38,104 nucleotides of DNA, taken from NCBI GenBank assembly GCA_017474765.1, contig JAFVGW010000002.1, forward strand, positions 1-38,104, read 5' to 3'. This stretch comes from Salinivirgaceae bacterium (GTDB taxonomy: Bacteria > Bacteroidota > Bacteroidia > Bacteroidales > SZUA-534). Under the pieces are notes generated by a model. It did no database searches, was not told the origin of the DNA, and saw nothing but the letters and a program-made list of their open reading frames with translations. Positions 17,005 through 25,969 of this stretch are shown piece after piece. A program made the position numbers and the translations under genes. Position 1 is the first letter of the stretch. The number at the start of each line of letters is the position of its first letter.

Positions 17005-17046
17005 GATTTAGGAATTAGGAATTGGAATTTAGGATTTAAGATTTAG
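17005..17046 (+). repeat. Heptamer repeat block (GATTTAG/GAATTAG), six units
   Basis: Six consecutive 7-base units: GATTTAG, GAATTAG, GAATTGG, AATTTAG, GATTTAA, GATTTAG. They fill the gap between the clpP terminator and clpX. The same words form the longer array at 37071-37154. Confidence 0.75.
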
Positions 17047-17078
17047 ATTTTTACGATAACTTTTTAATATTCAATATA

Positions 17079-18311
<1,233 letters not shown>

Positions 18312-18313
18312 TT

Positions 18314-18961
18314 ATGCAATCAGACGGTTACCGTGAGCAAGGGCTTCGCAGCCAACTGGTTGCCGAACTGGCTAAAAAGGGCATTGCCGACCAAAACGTG
18401 CTGGCCGCCATTGGCAAAATTCCGCGCCACGTGTTTATGGACAGCGCGTTCATCGATTTCGCCTACGCCGACAAAGCCTTCCCGATTGGTGCGGGACAGA
18501 CTATCAGTCAGCCATTTACGGTGGCTTTTCAAACGCAACTTCTGAATCTGAAAAAGGGCGACAAGGTGCTTGAAATTGGCACTGGCTCGGGCTATCAGAC
18601 TGCGGTTTTGCTTGAGATGGGCGCAAAGGTGTATACCATTGAGCGTCAGCGCGAATTGTACCATAAAGTTCAGCAGATGCTGCCGCCGATGGGCTACCAC
18701 CCGCAATTCTTCTACGGCGACGGCTACCTTGGCAAACCCACCTACGGCCCGTTCGACAAAATTCTGGTTACGGCTGGCGCACCGTCGATTCCCGAAAAAC
18801 TGCTGCCACAACTGAAGGTTGGCGGCGTGATGGTTGTGCCCGTGGGCGACAAGCAGCAGCGAATGTTCCGCATTGTCCGCACGAGCGAAACTGACTTCAC
18901 CAAAGAGGATTTCGGCGACTGTATGTTTGTGCCGATGCTTGAGGGGGTGAATAGAGGGTGA
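18314..18961 (+). CDS. pcm: Protein-L-isoaspartate O-methyltransferase
   Basis: 215 residues with the PIMT signatures: AFPIGAGQTISQPFTVA, the SAM-binding VLEIGTGSGYQTAVL, VYTIERQ, and the late PVGDKQQ segment. The enzyme methylates isoaspartyl residues in aged proteins using S-adenosylmethionine and so starts their repair. The ATG follows the clpX stop by 2 bases, so translation is likely coupled. Placing a repair enzyme after ClpX extends the proteostasis cluster. Confidence 0.94.
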   Translation: MQSDGYREQGLRSQLVAELAKKGIADQNVLAAIGKIPRHVFMDSAFIDFAYADKAFPIGAGQTISQPFTVAFQTQLLNLKKGDKVLEIGTGSGYQTAVLLEMGAKVYTIERQRELYHKVQQMLPPMGYHPQFFYGDGYLGKPTYGPFDKILVTAGAPSIPEKLLPQLKVGGVMVVPVGDKQQRMFRIVRTSETDFTKEDFGDCMFVPMLEGVNRG

Positions 18962-19004
18962 GATTGAAGGATTGAATAACTGAATAATTTAAAAGTGATA
19001 AAAA

Positions 19005-19030
19005 AAACGCCGCACAATCGCGCGGCGTTT
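19005..19030 (-). terminator. Terminator between pcm and the convergent lipoprotein gene
   Basis: AAACGCCGC / GCGGCGTTT, 9-bp perfect stem and 8-base loop. On the minus strand it is followed by a run of T, so it mainly ends the leftward gene, though it can act both ways. Confidence 0.8.
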
Positions 19031-19049
19031 CACACACTCTTCCAATATC

Positions 19050-19823
19050 TTAATAAAAAATCTCGTAGGTTCTTTTATAGTCGTCACCTTGAGACTCTTC
19101 AATCTTTGTGAGATATTCACCATCGTAAATGTATGTAAATGTGGTGGTTTTGTCAACTTCTGTTTTTCCATCCTCAACTGACATCCCAACCATCGATGAT
19201 GGCAAATTTTTGACTCTCTTACCAAAGTAACCTGTGAATGGCATCAAATCCTCATATATGTAAAACAGGTCAACGTTCAGATTGTTAAGTGTTTGACCAT
19301 ACGAATATTTAACTATATAGTCTTCGCCTTTATTTTCAAGTTCTACAACGTTGCCATTCTCATAAGTGTATTTCATTTCCGAACTGTAAGTTTCACCCTT
19401 ATATTCGTATATAAATAAATAAGATGCCAAATAGCCATCGGCAGAATAGTTAAACTTTACGGTTGTTTCATCCTCATCATAAACAAGTTGAGAAATTCTG
19501 CCTTTTTCGACATTGCAAGTCACATCATCATATTTTATGGAATTTTCGGTGTATTGATAAATAACGCTTTCTTCAAGTTCACCATTATAAAAAGATTCAT
19601 CTTTTATCAGTTTGCCGTTCTCATCAAAGTAGTAGATGTAAATGCTGGTTTTTGAAGTTTCTTCAAATGTCCTTTCAACTGTTTCTACAATTTTTGAAAC
19701 TTTTTTTGGAAGAATGTTCTGAGTTTCAGCGTTTTGTCCTTCATCATCGTCTTTTTTACAACCTGCAAAAACAAATGCAGCCGTCAGGCAAGCAACCAAT
19801 CCATAGTTTAATATTTTTCTCAT
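19050..19823 (-). CDS. DUF4595-like lipoprotein, 257 aa
   Basis: An N-terminal lipoprotein signal ends at Cys22 (VFAGCKKDDDEG), where the acidic run after the Cys fits Bacteroidetes surface-export signals. The mature protein is made of short beta strands repeating a pattern like YYFDENGKL, QLVYDEDE, FNYSADGYL, MKYTYENGNV and FTYIYDGEYL. This is typical of DUF4595/YD-like beta-repeat lipoproteins of Bacteroidales. Function is unknown. It stands alone between pcm and a gene-free stretch of about 750 bases. Confidence 0.75.
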   Translation of the reverse strand: MRKILNYGLVACLTAAFVFAGCKKDDDEGQNAETQNILPKKVSKIVETVERTFEETSKTSIYIYYFDENGKLIKDESFYNGELEESVIYQYTENSIKYDDVTCNVEKGRISQLVYDEDETTVKFNYSADGYLASYLFIYEYKGETYSSEMKYTYENGNVVELENKGEDYIVKYSYGQTLNNLNVDLFYIYEDLMPFTGYFGKRVKNLPSSMVGMSVEDGKTEVDKTTTFTYIYDGEYLTKIEESQGDDYKRTYEIFY

Positions 19824-19896
19824 TGTTGTAATGTTTTAGTTATTAATATATTAATTGTATTTTACTTTTTGTAAGTTCTTGTGTCGATTGGGGTGA

Positions 19897-20113
19897 GATA
19901 CACACATAAAAAAGCGTGACACTCTTTCGTTTTCATCGAGACTTTGAGGCTTGGACTACCTAACTACTACCGACTATAACAAACAAAGCCCACGCCACGA
20001 GGCGAGGAATATCTTCGGTTTGTTTTGGTAGTAGTTTAGTTATTTTGAAAGTGTCCAATTTCCAAAGTCTCAAATCAATCTACTTGCTTTTCCCTATTTA
20101 TAATATGTGTATC
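19897..20113. repeat. Nested imperfect inverted repeat of 217 bases
   Basis: Complementary arms are stacked in order. GATACACACATA (19897-19908) faces TATGTGTATC (20104-20113). GAGACTTTG (19938-19946) faces CAAAGTCTC (20063-20071). TTGGAC faces GTCCAA, TAACTACTACC faces GGTAGTAGTTTAGTTA (20027-20042), and AACAAAC (19978-19984) faces GTTTGTT (20018-20024). CGCC-ACGA-GGCG lies near the centre. No protein frame is visible. It could be a structured RNA or a palindromic mobile repeat (MITE-like). The remaining 19824-20281 bases show nothing else. Confidence 0.6.
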
Positions 20114-20281
20114 AATTGTCTCCGTTTATGCCATAGGCGAGTGTTTTTGTTAAACAATATTCAAATGTATAAAAAAAAGGATAATTCAAACTTTAGTAAG
20201 AAGAATCTGTGAGAATATGTATTCTGATTTGGGCTTAAAAATAATCAGGTGCAACTTATGTATGACTTGAATCTATATTCA

Positions 20282-20413
20282 TTCCTCACTTTACCTTTCC
20301 CCGATTGTCTATCTTCACTTTCACTAAATCGTCGTTCTTGTAGGTGGCTTCGTACACCACTTCGCCCTAGTGTTGCTTTGCGCGCAATTAGCGACCGTAC
20401 TTGTTGAAATATC
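20282..20413 (-). pseudogene. Decayed copy of the 3' end of the MORN-repeat gene
   Basis: Bases 20282-20367 are nearly identical to 21987-22072, the last codons and stop of the MORN-repeat gene, and on the minus strand still read EVVYEATYKNDDLVKVK. Bases 20382-20412 then match 22201-22231 (GCCGTACTCGTTGAAATAT region). The 128 bases between are replaced by 13 unrelated bases, and stop codons have appeared. It is a second, broken copy of the gene end, on the far side of the AAA ATPase gene. Confidence 0.8.
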
Positions 20414-20416
20414 GCA

Positions 20417-20548
20417 GATTATTTGTTTGGATTTTTGCGAAAACTAGAAGATTATTTGTTTGGATTTTTGTTAAAATTGACAAATTATTTGTTTGGATTT
20501 TTGCAAAAACTGGCAGATTAATTGTTTGGATTTTTGCAAAAGCGTTAT
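20417..20548 (+). repeat. Four tandem 33-bp direct repeats upstream of the AAA ATPase
   Basis: Units begin at 20417, 20450, 20483 and 20516, each near GATTATTTGTTTGGATTTTT followed by GCAAAAACT and a few variable bases. There are no spacers. The array starts within 4 bases of the end of the MORN remnant, and the last unit supplies the TTTG upstream element of the ATPase promoter. Confidence 0.9.
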
Positions 20549-20553
20549 ATTTG
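20525..20553 (+). promoter_or_regulatory. Promoter of the AAA ATPase gene, built on the last 33-bp repeat
   Basis: TTTG (20525-20528), 17 bases, TATATTTG (20546-20553): full -7 match. The transcript should start near 20560, about 15 bases before the ATG at 20575. Confidence 0.65.
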
Positions 20554-20574
20554 CATTGCTAAAACGTTGAATTG

Positions 20575-21960
20575 ATGTATTATAAAAGGATAATCGACAA
20601 ATATCTGACGAATTGGGCAGAGCAACCGTTGCACAAGCCGCTATTGCTACGGGGTGCACGCCAGGTTGGAAAATCTACGGCAATTCGTCATTTGGGTGAG
20701 CAGTTTGTCAGTTTTGTTGAGGTTAATTTCGAACGGCAACCTGCATTTAAGGAATTGTTTCAGCCCGATTTAGATGTCAAACGCATTGTTCCTCAGTTGG
20801 CGGCGCTGGCTGGCCAACCAATTGATGCGGGCAAAACGCTCCTTTTTCTCGACGAAATTCAAGCCTGTCCCGAGGCAATTATGGCTTTGCGATTCTTTAA
20901 AGAAGATTTGCCAGAGCTGCACGTTGTTGCAGCAGGCTCGCTGCTTGAGTTTGCTCTCAACAATCTGCCTACATTCGGTGTCGGACGCATTCACTCAATG
21001 TTTATGCACCCAATGACTTTCGACGAGTTCTTAATAGCCAACGGTGAACAACTGCTCATTGATGCGCGAAACCAAGCCTCTGTCAGTCAACCCTTGCCAG
21101 AGCCTATGTATCAAAAACTTATCGAATTGTTGCGGACATATATTCTTGTTGGCGGAATGCCAGAATCGGTTGCTTGCTGGGTTGAAAAACACGATTTTTT
21201 AAGATGTCAGGAGGTGCAAGATGACATTTTGGTAACCTACGAGGACGATTTTCCAAAATACAAAAAACGCGTCATACCCGAGTTGTTGCGACAGACGTGG
21301 CGAAGCGTGGCGGTTCAGGCGGGGCAAAAATTTGTCTATTCGCAAGTCGGTGATTATAAGGTGGCTGAGGTTAAAAATGCGCTGGAACTTTTAACACGCG
21401 CAGGGCTTATTGTGCCAGTAACTCACACCAATGCCAATGGTTTGCCGTTGGGCAGTGAGGCCGATACCAGTTACCGCAAAATGCTTCCGTTCGATACGGG
21501 GCTGATGCTTCGTTTGCTGAATATGACCACTGGCGACATTTCCGAACTGACTACCCAAATTCTTACTGGCAGCGCTGCCGATTTGGTAAACAAAGGTGCT
21601 GTGGCCGAAGTGCTTGCAGGATTGGAAATGTATCGTTATCAAACGCCTAATGTCCGTCACGAAATGTTTTACTGGATTCGGCAAATAAAAAACTCTTTGG
21701 CTGAGGTGGATTACATAACCAATTATAAATCAATTGTGTTGCCTGTTGAAGTAAAAGCAGGAAAGCAGGGTGGAATGAAAAGTCTTTGGGCGTTTATGCG
21801 TGAAAAGAAATTGACAAAGGCCGTTCGCTGTTCGCTTGAAAACTTTGGCGCTATCACATATATAGACCACGAATCAAGCGATGTTAATCGCAGTGTCTTG
21901 ATTTGTCCGCTGTTTGCTATCTCGCAGATGGACAAGAATTTGGCGCTGGCCGATTCTTAA
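20575..21960 (+). CDS. AAA ATPase with C-terminal DUF4143 domain, 461 aa
   Basis: The N-terminal AAA_14 P-loop domain has Walker A RGARQVGKST (Lys33) and Walker B LLFLDEIQ (Asp93, Glu94), followed by HVVAAGSLLEFAL. The C-terminal DUF4143 domain carries a PD-(D/E)xK-like core, EVDYITNYKSIVLPVEVKAG. Such ATPases are abundant, often multi-copy and poorly characterised in Bacteroidales; roles in DNA transactions or defence are suspected from the nuclease-like fold. I start at the ATG at 20575, one codon inside the longest frame. The gene is flanked by an intact and a decayed copy of the same MORN gene end, which suggests it arrived or was moved as a unit with the 33-bp repeats. Confidence 0.88.
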   Translation: MYYKRIIDKYLTNWAEQPLHKPLLLRGARQVGKSTAIRHLGEQFVSFVEVNFERQPAFKELFQPDLDVKRIVPQLAALAGQPIDAGKTLLFLDEIQACPEAIMALRFFKEDLPELHVVAAGSLLEFALNNLPTFGVGRIHSMFMHPMTFDEFLIANGEQLLIDARNQASVSQPLPEPMYQKLIELLRTYILVGGMPESVACWVEKHDFLRCQEVQDDILVTYEDDFPKYKKRVIPELLRQTWRSVAVQAGQKFVYSQVGDYKVAEVKNALELLTRAGLIVPVTHTNANGLPLGSEADTSYRKMLPFDTGLMLRLLNMTTGDISELTTQILTGSAADLVNKGAVAEVLAGLEMYRYQTPNVRHEMFYWIRQIKNSLAEVDYITNYKSIVLPVEVKAGKQGGMKSLWAFMREKKLTKAVRCSLENFGAITYIDHESSDVNRSVLICPLFAISQMDKNLALADS

Positions 21961-21990
21961 TTTTCTGGATTTGGCCGTCTCAACATTTCC

Positions 21991-23706
21991 TCACTTCACC
22001 TTACCCCGATTGTCAACCTTCACTTTCACTAAATCGTCGTTCTTGTAGGTGGCTTCGTACACCACTTCGCCCTTCATTGTCAGCACTTTGTAGGTGCCGT
22101 TGCGCATTCCGTTGTGGTAGTTGACTTCGGTGTTGAGCGGGCCTTCGTCGTACCAAGTCAGCCACTGGCCGTCTTCGCGTCCGTTCTTGTACTGTTCCTG
22201 GCGCAACTGACGGCCGTACTCGTTGAAATATTTCCACACGCCGTTCTTCACGCCGTTCAGGTAACTGCCTTCAAACTCTGGCTTCCCATTAATACGGAAC
22301 GTTTGATAAACGCCGTGGTAAACGCCCTTCTGGTAGTTCTCAACCATCCGCAACTGGCCGCCTTCGTACCAATAGGTGGCCGTGCCGTGCTTGATGTTCT
22401 GTCGGTAATTGACAACGTATTGGCGGTCGCCGTTCGGGTAGTAGCCGTTCCAAGTGCTGTCCATCATTCCGTCGCGGAACCAGCCCGTCTGCTCGGTCTG
22501 GCCGTCTTCAAACCACTGAATCCAGTAGCCCGTCTCGCGGCCCTTTGCAAAGTCACCTTCGTGGAATTTCTTGCCGTCTTCGTAGTACACAACCCAGTGG
22601 CCGTCCTTCTTGCCGTGCGCAAAATCGCCTTCCTTCCACACCTGGCCGTTGGCGTACCAGTAGGTCCAGTGGCCGTCCATTTCGCCGTCGCGATAGTGGC
22701 CTTCGTTGCCCTTTTGGCCGTCGGTGCGCCAGTATGTCCACAAGCCGTCCTGAACATCGTTTTTGAAGTTACCTTCAATGTCGAGTTTGCCGTCTTCGCG
22801 CCACCACGTTGCCTTGCCGTCCTTCTTGTCGTTGGTGAAATTTATCTCGTCCGACTTGCCGTCCGACACAAACCAGTCGGTCTGCAGGCCGTTTTTCTTG
22901 CCGTCTTTGTAGTTCACGCGCATCTTCTGCTTGCCGTCGAAATACCAGAAATTCCACTCGCCATCTTTCTGATTATCTTTTAGATGGCCTTCCATTTCCT
23001 TCTGTCCGTTGGCGTAGTAGCGAATGTTGACGCCATTCTCGTAGTTCATTTCGCTTTTCAGCGCGCCTTCGCGATAGTAGGTCAGCCACTTGCCAACTTC
23101 AACGCCAGCCTTGTAATGGCCGCTGCTCATCATTTTCCCATTCGGGAAATAGCGCTTCCAAAGGCTGTCTTCGCGACCGTTCAGGTAGTAGCCTGTCTCT
23201 TTTATTTGTCCTGATTGATAGTAAGTTGTGAAAACACCCTTGCCGTCTTTCACAGTCTGATTCTTGCCGTCTTCCCAATAGTTGACCAGCAGAACCGAGT
23301 CGCGGAAGTGGCGCTCTTCGCGGTATTTCAGCCCCGAGCCGTTGTAGTAGGTCCAGGTGCTGTCTTTGCGGCCCGATTTATAGAAGCCTTCCGTCTTCGG
23401 GCTGCCGTTCAGGTAGTTCTCAACGTAGCGGCCGTGCATAATGCCATTGCGGAACTCGCCCTGGTTCTGAATTTTTCCATTGCTGAAAAAATAGGTGAGC
23501 CGCCCGTGCACCGCACCATTGCGGAACTCAATTTCTTCGGTTTTCACGCCAGTACTGTCGTAGTAGGTCCAGAGTCCGTTTTCCTTCCCTTGAACAAGAA
23601 CGCCTTCGCTGGCCACCTGGCCGTTTTTGTACTTGTTCACTATTCTCTCTTGCGCATAGGTCGTTGCCGATAACGCAATTAGCAGTATGACAGCAATTTG
23701 TTTCAT
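21991..23706 (-). CDS. Secreted MORN-repeat (YwqK-like) protein, 571 aa
   Basis: A signal peptide of about 20 residues (IALSATTYAQE) is followed by more than 20 tandem MORN_2 repeats of about 23 residues, pattern YxNGxxxxEGxYxNGxxxGxWxYY, for example YYDSTGVKTEEIEFRNGAVH and YYEDGKKFHEGDFAKGRETG. It ends VKVDNRGKVK. MORN repeats form elongated beta-hairpin ladders; the YwqK antitoxin name is often attached to this repeat by homology only. It probably lies in the periplasm or on the surface. The start is the ATG at 23704-23706; the upstream TTG precedes it by seven codons. A broken second copy of its 3' end lies beyond the AAA gene. Confidence 0.85.
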   Translation of the reverse strand: MKQIAVILLIALSATTYAQERIVNKYKNGQVASEGVLVQGKENGLWTYYDSTGVKTEEIEFRNGAVHGRLTYFFSNGKIQNQGEFRNGIMHGRYVENYLNGSPKTEGFYKSGRKDSTWTYYNGSGLKYREERHFRDSVLLVNYWEDGKNQTVKDGKGVFTTYYQSGQIKETGYYLNGREDSLWKRYFPNGKMMSSGHYKAGVEVGKWLTYYREGALKSEMNYENGVNIRYYANGQKEMEGHLKDNQKDGEWNFWYFDGKQKMRVNYKDGKKNGLQTDWFVSDGKSDEINFTNDKKDGKATWWREDGKLDIEGNFKNDVQDGLWTYWRTDGQKGNEGHYRDGEMDGHWTYWYANGQVWKEGDFAHGKKDGHWVVYYEDGKKFHEGDFAKGRETGYWIQWFEDGQTEQTGWFRDGMMDSTWNGYYPNGDRQYVVNYRQNIKHGTATYWYEGGQLRMVENYQKGVYHGVYQTFRINGKPEFEGSYLNGVKNGVWKYFNEYGRQLRQEQYKNGREDGQWLTWYDEGPLNTEVNYHNGMRNGTYKVLTMKGEVVYEATYKNDDLVKVKVDNRGKVK

Positions 23707-23732
23707 CTGTTTCAGTTTTTTCAGCAATAGGG

Positions 23733-23762
23733 CAAAGCTAATGTTTTTGTTTTATCACCCAA
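23733..23762 (-). promoter_or_regulatory. Promoter of the MORN-repeat gene
   Basis: On the minus strand TTG (23760-23762), exactly 19 bases, TAGCTTTG (23733-23740). Expected start near 23726 gives a 20-base leader. Confidence 0.65.
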
Positions 23763-23909
23763 TCAAACCAATGTATAGTTTGACTAACGGATTTTGGAAA
23801 AAACGCGGAACAGTTACGGTATGCGGAATATCCGATGAAAAACCATATGTCCAATGCCGCATATCATTTTATTTTCTATATTTCGTCACTTTTTTAACAA
23901 CTACTATTT

Positions 23910-25964
23910 ATGATGAATTATAGAAGGTTGGCTCTTGCGTTGTGTTCTGTCATGGGAATTTGCAACGTCGGGGCACAGGAAGTTGCTGACAGCAACGATT
24001 ACCACTATCTTACCACGGCCAACACGGTCATCAATGTTGACGATTTTGCGACAGGTGTTGAAACCGATGTATGGCATTTTCTGATTGGAAAAATTCCCGG
24101 ACTCGATATCACTATCGAAGGTGAGTCGGCTTATGGCATCGGAGCGTTCAGAATGCGCGGCGGGCCGTCGGCAATGTCCAATAAAAGCGACTTGCTTTGG
24201 ATTGTCGATGGATTGTATCAGCCTTGCGGCGATGTTATTTCCGCACTCAATCCTAATGATATTGAATCGATTCGAGTTCTGCGTGACGCAGCAGCCATTG
24301 CGCCATACGGCGAAGCTGGTGCCAACGGCGTTGTTGTGATTAAAACACGCCATCCGTCAGACGGGAAACTGACTTTTGCCTACGATGGCAACGGGTCGAT
24401 GAATACCTACGACTTTGATAAAGACAACAGGTCGTACAGCACCAAACACAATGTTTCGATGTCGGGAGCTGTGGCCGATATGCCTTGTCGCGCGGCTTTT
24501 GGCTATAACCTTATAAACAGCGTGTGGGACAATGTGGACGTAGAACGCTTTTCTGGCAATTTGTGGTTTGGTCCGCGCCTTCTCGACAATCATCTCCGTA
24601 TAGACGTGAACGGTTACAGCAGGTGGGAGAGCAATTGGTTAATCAACACAGAGATGGCCAATAGAAATATCATTGGCCGAGCAGCAATCGATTATGCGGT
24701 TCATTCGCTTGAATCGCTGCACGTTAACTTGACTGGCGGCATCAATTATCATAGCGCGGAACTATCTTCCGACGATGTCAATGAAGTTTCTGACCGAACC
24801 GACAAAATGCTTGACGCCAATATCAATTACAATCATCAGTTTGCTGAAAAACAAAGTGTTGAAGGCAGAGTGGGGGTGTCGTTGTGGGATAATCAATTGG
24901 ACGAAACCGCTTTCTACGCGCAGGTTTATGCGAACACGGGCAGCATATTCTTAAACGCCAACGCTCGCTATTCATCTATCGACCAGGAATTTGGCGATAA
25001 TCAGAAACGCCTGTCGGCATCGTATTCGATGGGTGTAAAACCGATTGACGCGCTCACGGTGCGTGCCGGTGTGGGCGCCCTGGGACTGAATGCCGGCGAA
25101 AAACCATCGCGCAACTATTCCGACAATGCAGTTGGCAAAACGTTGTCAATCAACTTGGGAACTGATTTCAATTTCTTGAAAAACAGGCTGTCAGGTTCTG
25201 TTGATTTCTATTATCACAAGAATTATGATGAAAAGCCAAACTATGTTGAAGAAGATGGAGGATATTTCTTTCATCGAAACGTCGACTTGGACGCACTGTC
25301 GCTCAAAAACCGTGGAATAGAATTGTTGCTGAATGCCAAAATAATTGATGCAGAACGCGTTAAATGGAATGTTCGGGCAACGTTCGCAGCCAATAAATAT
25401 GCTGTGGGATACAAAAATGCTGAGCATCCGGTTTTGCAGCAGACTGATGATGGCCTGATATTTCTAGCGGAAGACGGTGGTAAACCACTGACATTCTTCG
25501 TGATGGAAAATGTCTATACAAAAGATGGAGACAAGTATCCGAGCCTTTATCGCGATTTGGATGGCGATGGCGAAATAACTGAAAAAGACTATGTTCCGTA
25601 TCATAGCCCGATTCCGTCGGCAACGGCTGGATTCAGTACTCGTCTTGATGTGTATGGCGCATATCTTCAAATAGACGGCCATTCCCAAATCGACCGGTAT
25701 AATATCATTGGCGTCTCAACGCCCGAATCTTGTGATGTGCATAATTCATCGTTCTTGCGCATCGACAATGTGGTTTTGGGCTACAAGTTTGACCATAATG
25801 GATTGAGCGGGAAAATTTATGTGGCCGCCAGCGATTTTATGGTATTCACCAAGGCCGAAACAACAGACCCGGAACTGGTCGTCGGCTACGATCAGGGTTA
25901 TAATTTCCGCCGTCCGACAATCTTCAGCCTAGGTCTGAAGCTGAATATTAATCTGAAAGACTGA
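23910..25964 (+). CDS. Compact SusC/RagA-like TonB-dependent receptor, 684 aa
   Basis: After a signal peptide (ICNVGAQE) the protein goes straight into a SusC-type plug: KIPGLDITI, FRMRGGPSAMSNKSDLLWIVDG, LNPNDIESIRVLRDAAAIAPYGEAGANGVVVIKTR. A beta-barrel of about 530 residues follows, with the late SusC motif LYRDLDGDGEITEKDY and a terminal strand ending in LGLKLNINL. Typical SusC proteins are about 1,000 residues and begin with a carboxypeptidase-regulatory-like domain; both that domain and part of the barrel are missing. These receptors import ligands across the outer membrane with energy from TonB. The next gene, 5 bases away, is a lipoprotein that is not a SusD. The ligand is unknown. 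Confidence 0.8.
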   Translation: MMNYRRLALALCSVMGICNVGAQEVADSNDYHYLTTANTVINVDDFATGVETDVWHFLIGKIPGLDITIEGESAYGIGAFRMRGGPSAMSNKSDLLWIVDGLYQPCGDVISALNPNDIESIRVLRDAAAIAPYGEAGANGVVVIKTRHPSDGKLTFAYDGNGSMNTYDFDKDNRSYSTKHNVSMSGAVADMPCRAAFGYNLINSVWDNVDVERFSGNLWFGPRLLDNHLRIDVNGYSRWESNWLINTEMANRNIIGRAAIDYAVHSLESLHVNLTGGINYHSAELSSDDVNEVSDRTDKMLDANINYNHQFAEKQSVEGRVGVSLWDNQLDETAFYAQVYANTGSIFLNANARYSSIDQEFGDNQKRLSASYSMGVKPIDALTVRAGVGALGLNAGEKPSRNYSDNAVGKTLSINLGTDFNFLKNRLSGSVDFYYHKNYDEKPNYVEEDGGYFFHRNVDLDALSLKNRGIELLLNAKIIDAERVKWNVRATFAANKYAVGYKNAEHPVLQQTDDGLIFLAEDGGKPLTFFVMENVYTKDGDKYPSLYRDLDGDGEITEKDYVPYHSPIPSATAGFSTRLDVYGAYLQIDGHSQIDRYNIIGVSTPESCDVHNSSFLRIDNVVLGYKFDHNGLSGKIYVAASDFMVFTKAETTDPELVVGYDQGYNFRRPTIFSLGLKLNINLKD

Positions 25965-25969
25965 ACGTT

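Noticed and set aside
20417..20548. 33-bp repeats considered as a CRISPR array
   Set aside because: The units abut without spacers and no cas genes are present; they are tandem direct repeats.
20471..20659. Minus-strand frame with an 11-residue repeat (LQKSKQ(L/I)ICQF) from the 33-bp array
   Set aside because: 33 bp is a multiple of three, so any frame through it is periodic; this one runs through the ATPase promoter and into antisense DNA.
22114..22983. 289-codon plus-strand frame, Val/Ala-rich, within the MORN gene
   Set aside because: The regular repeats of the real gene produce a periodic shadow frame; it has no independent support.
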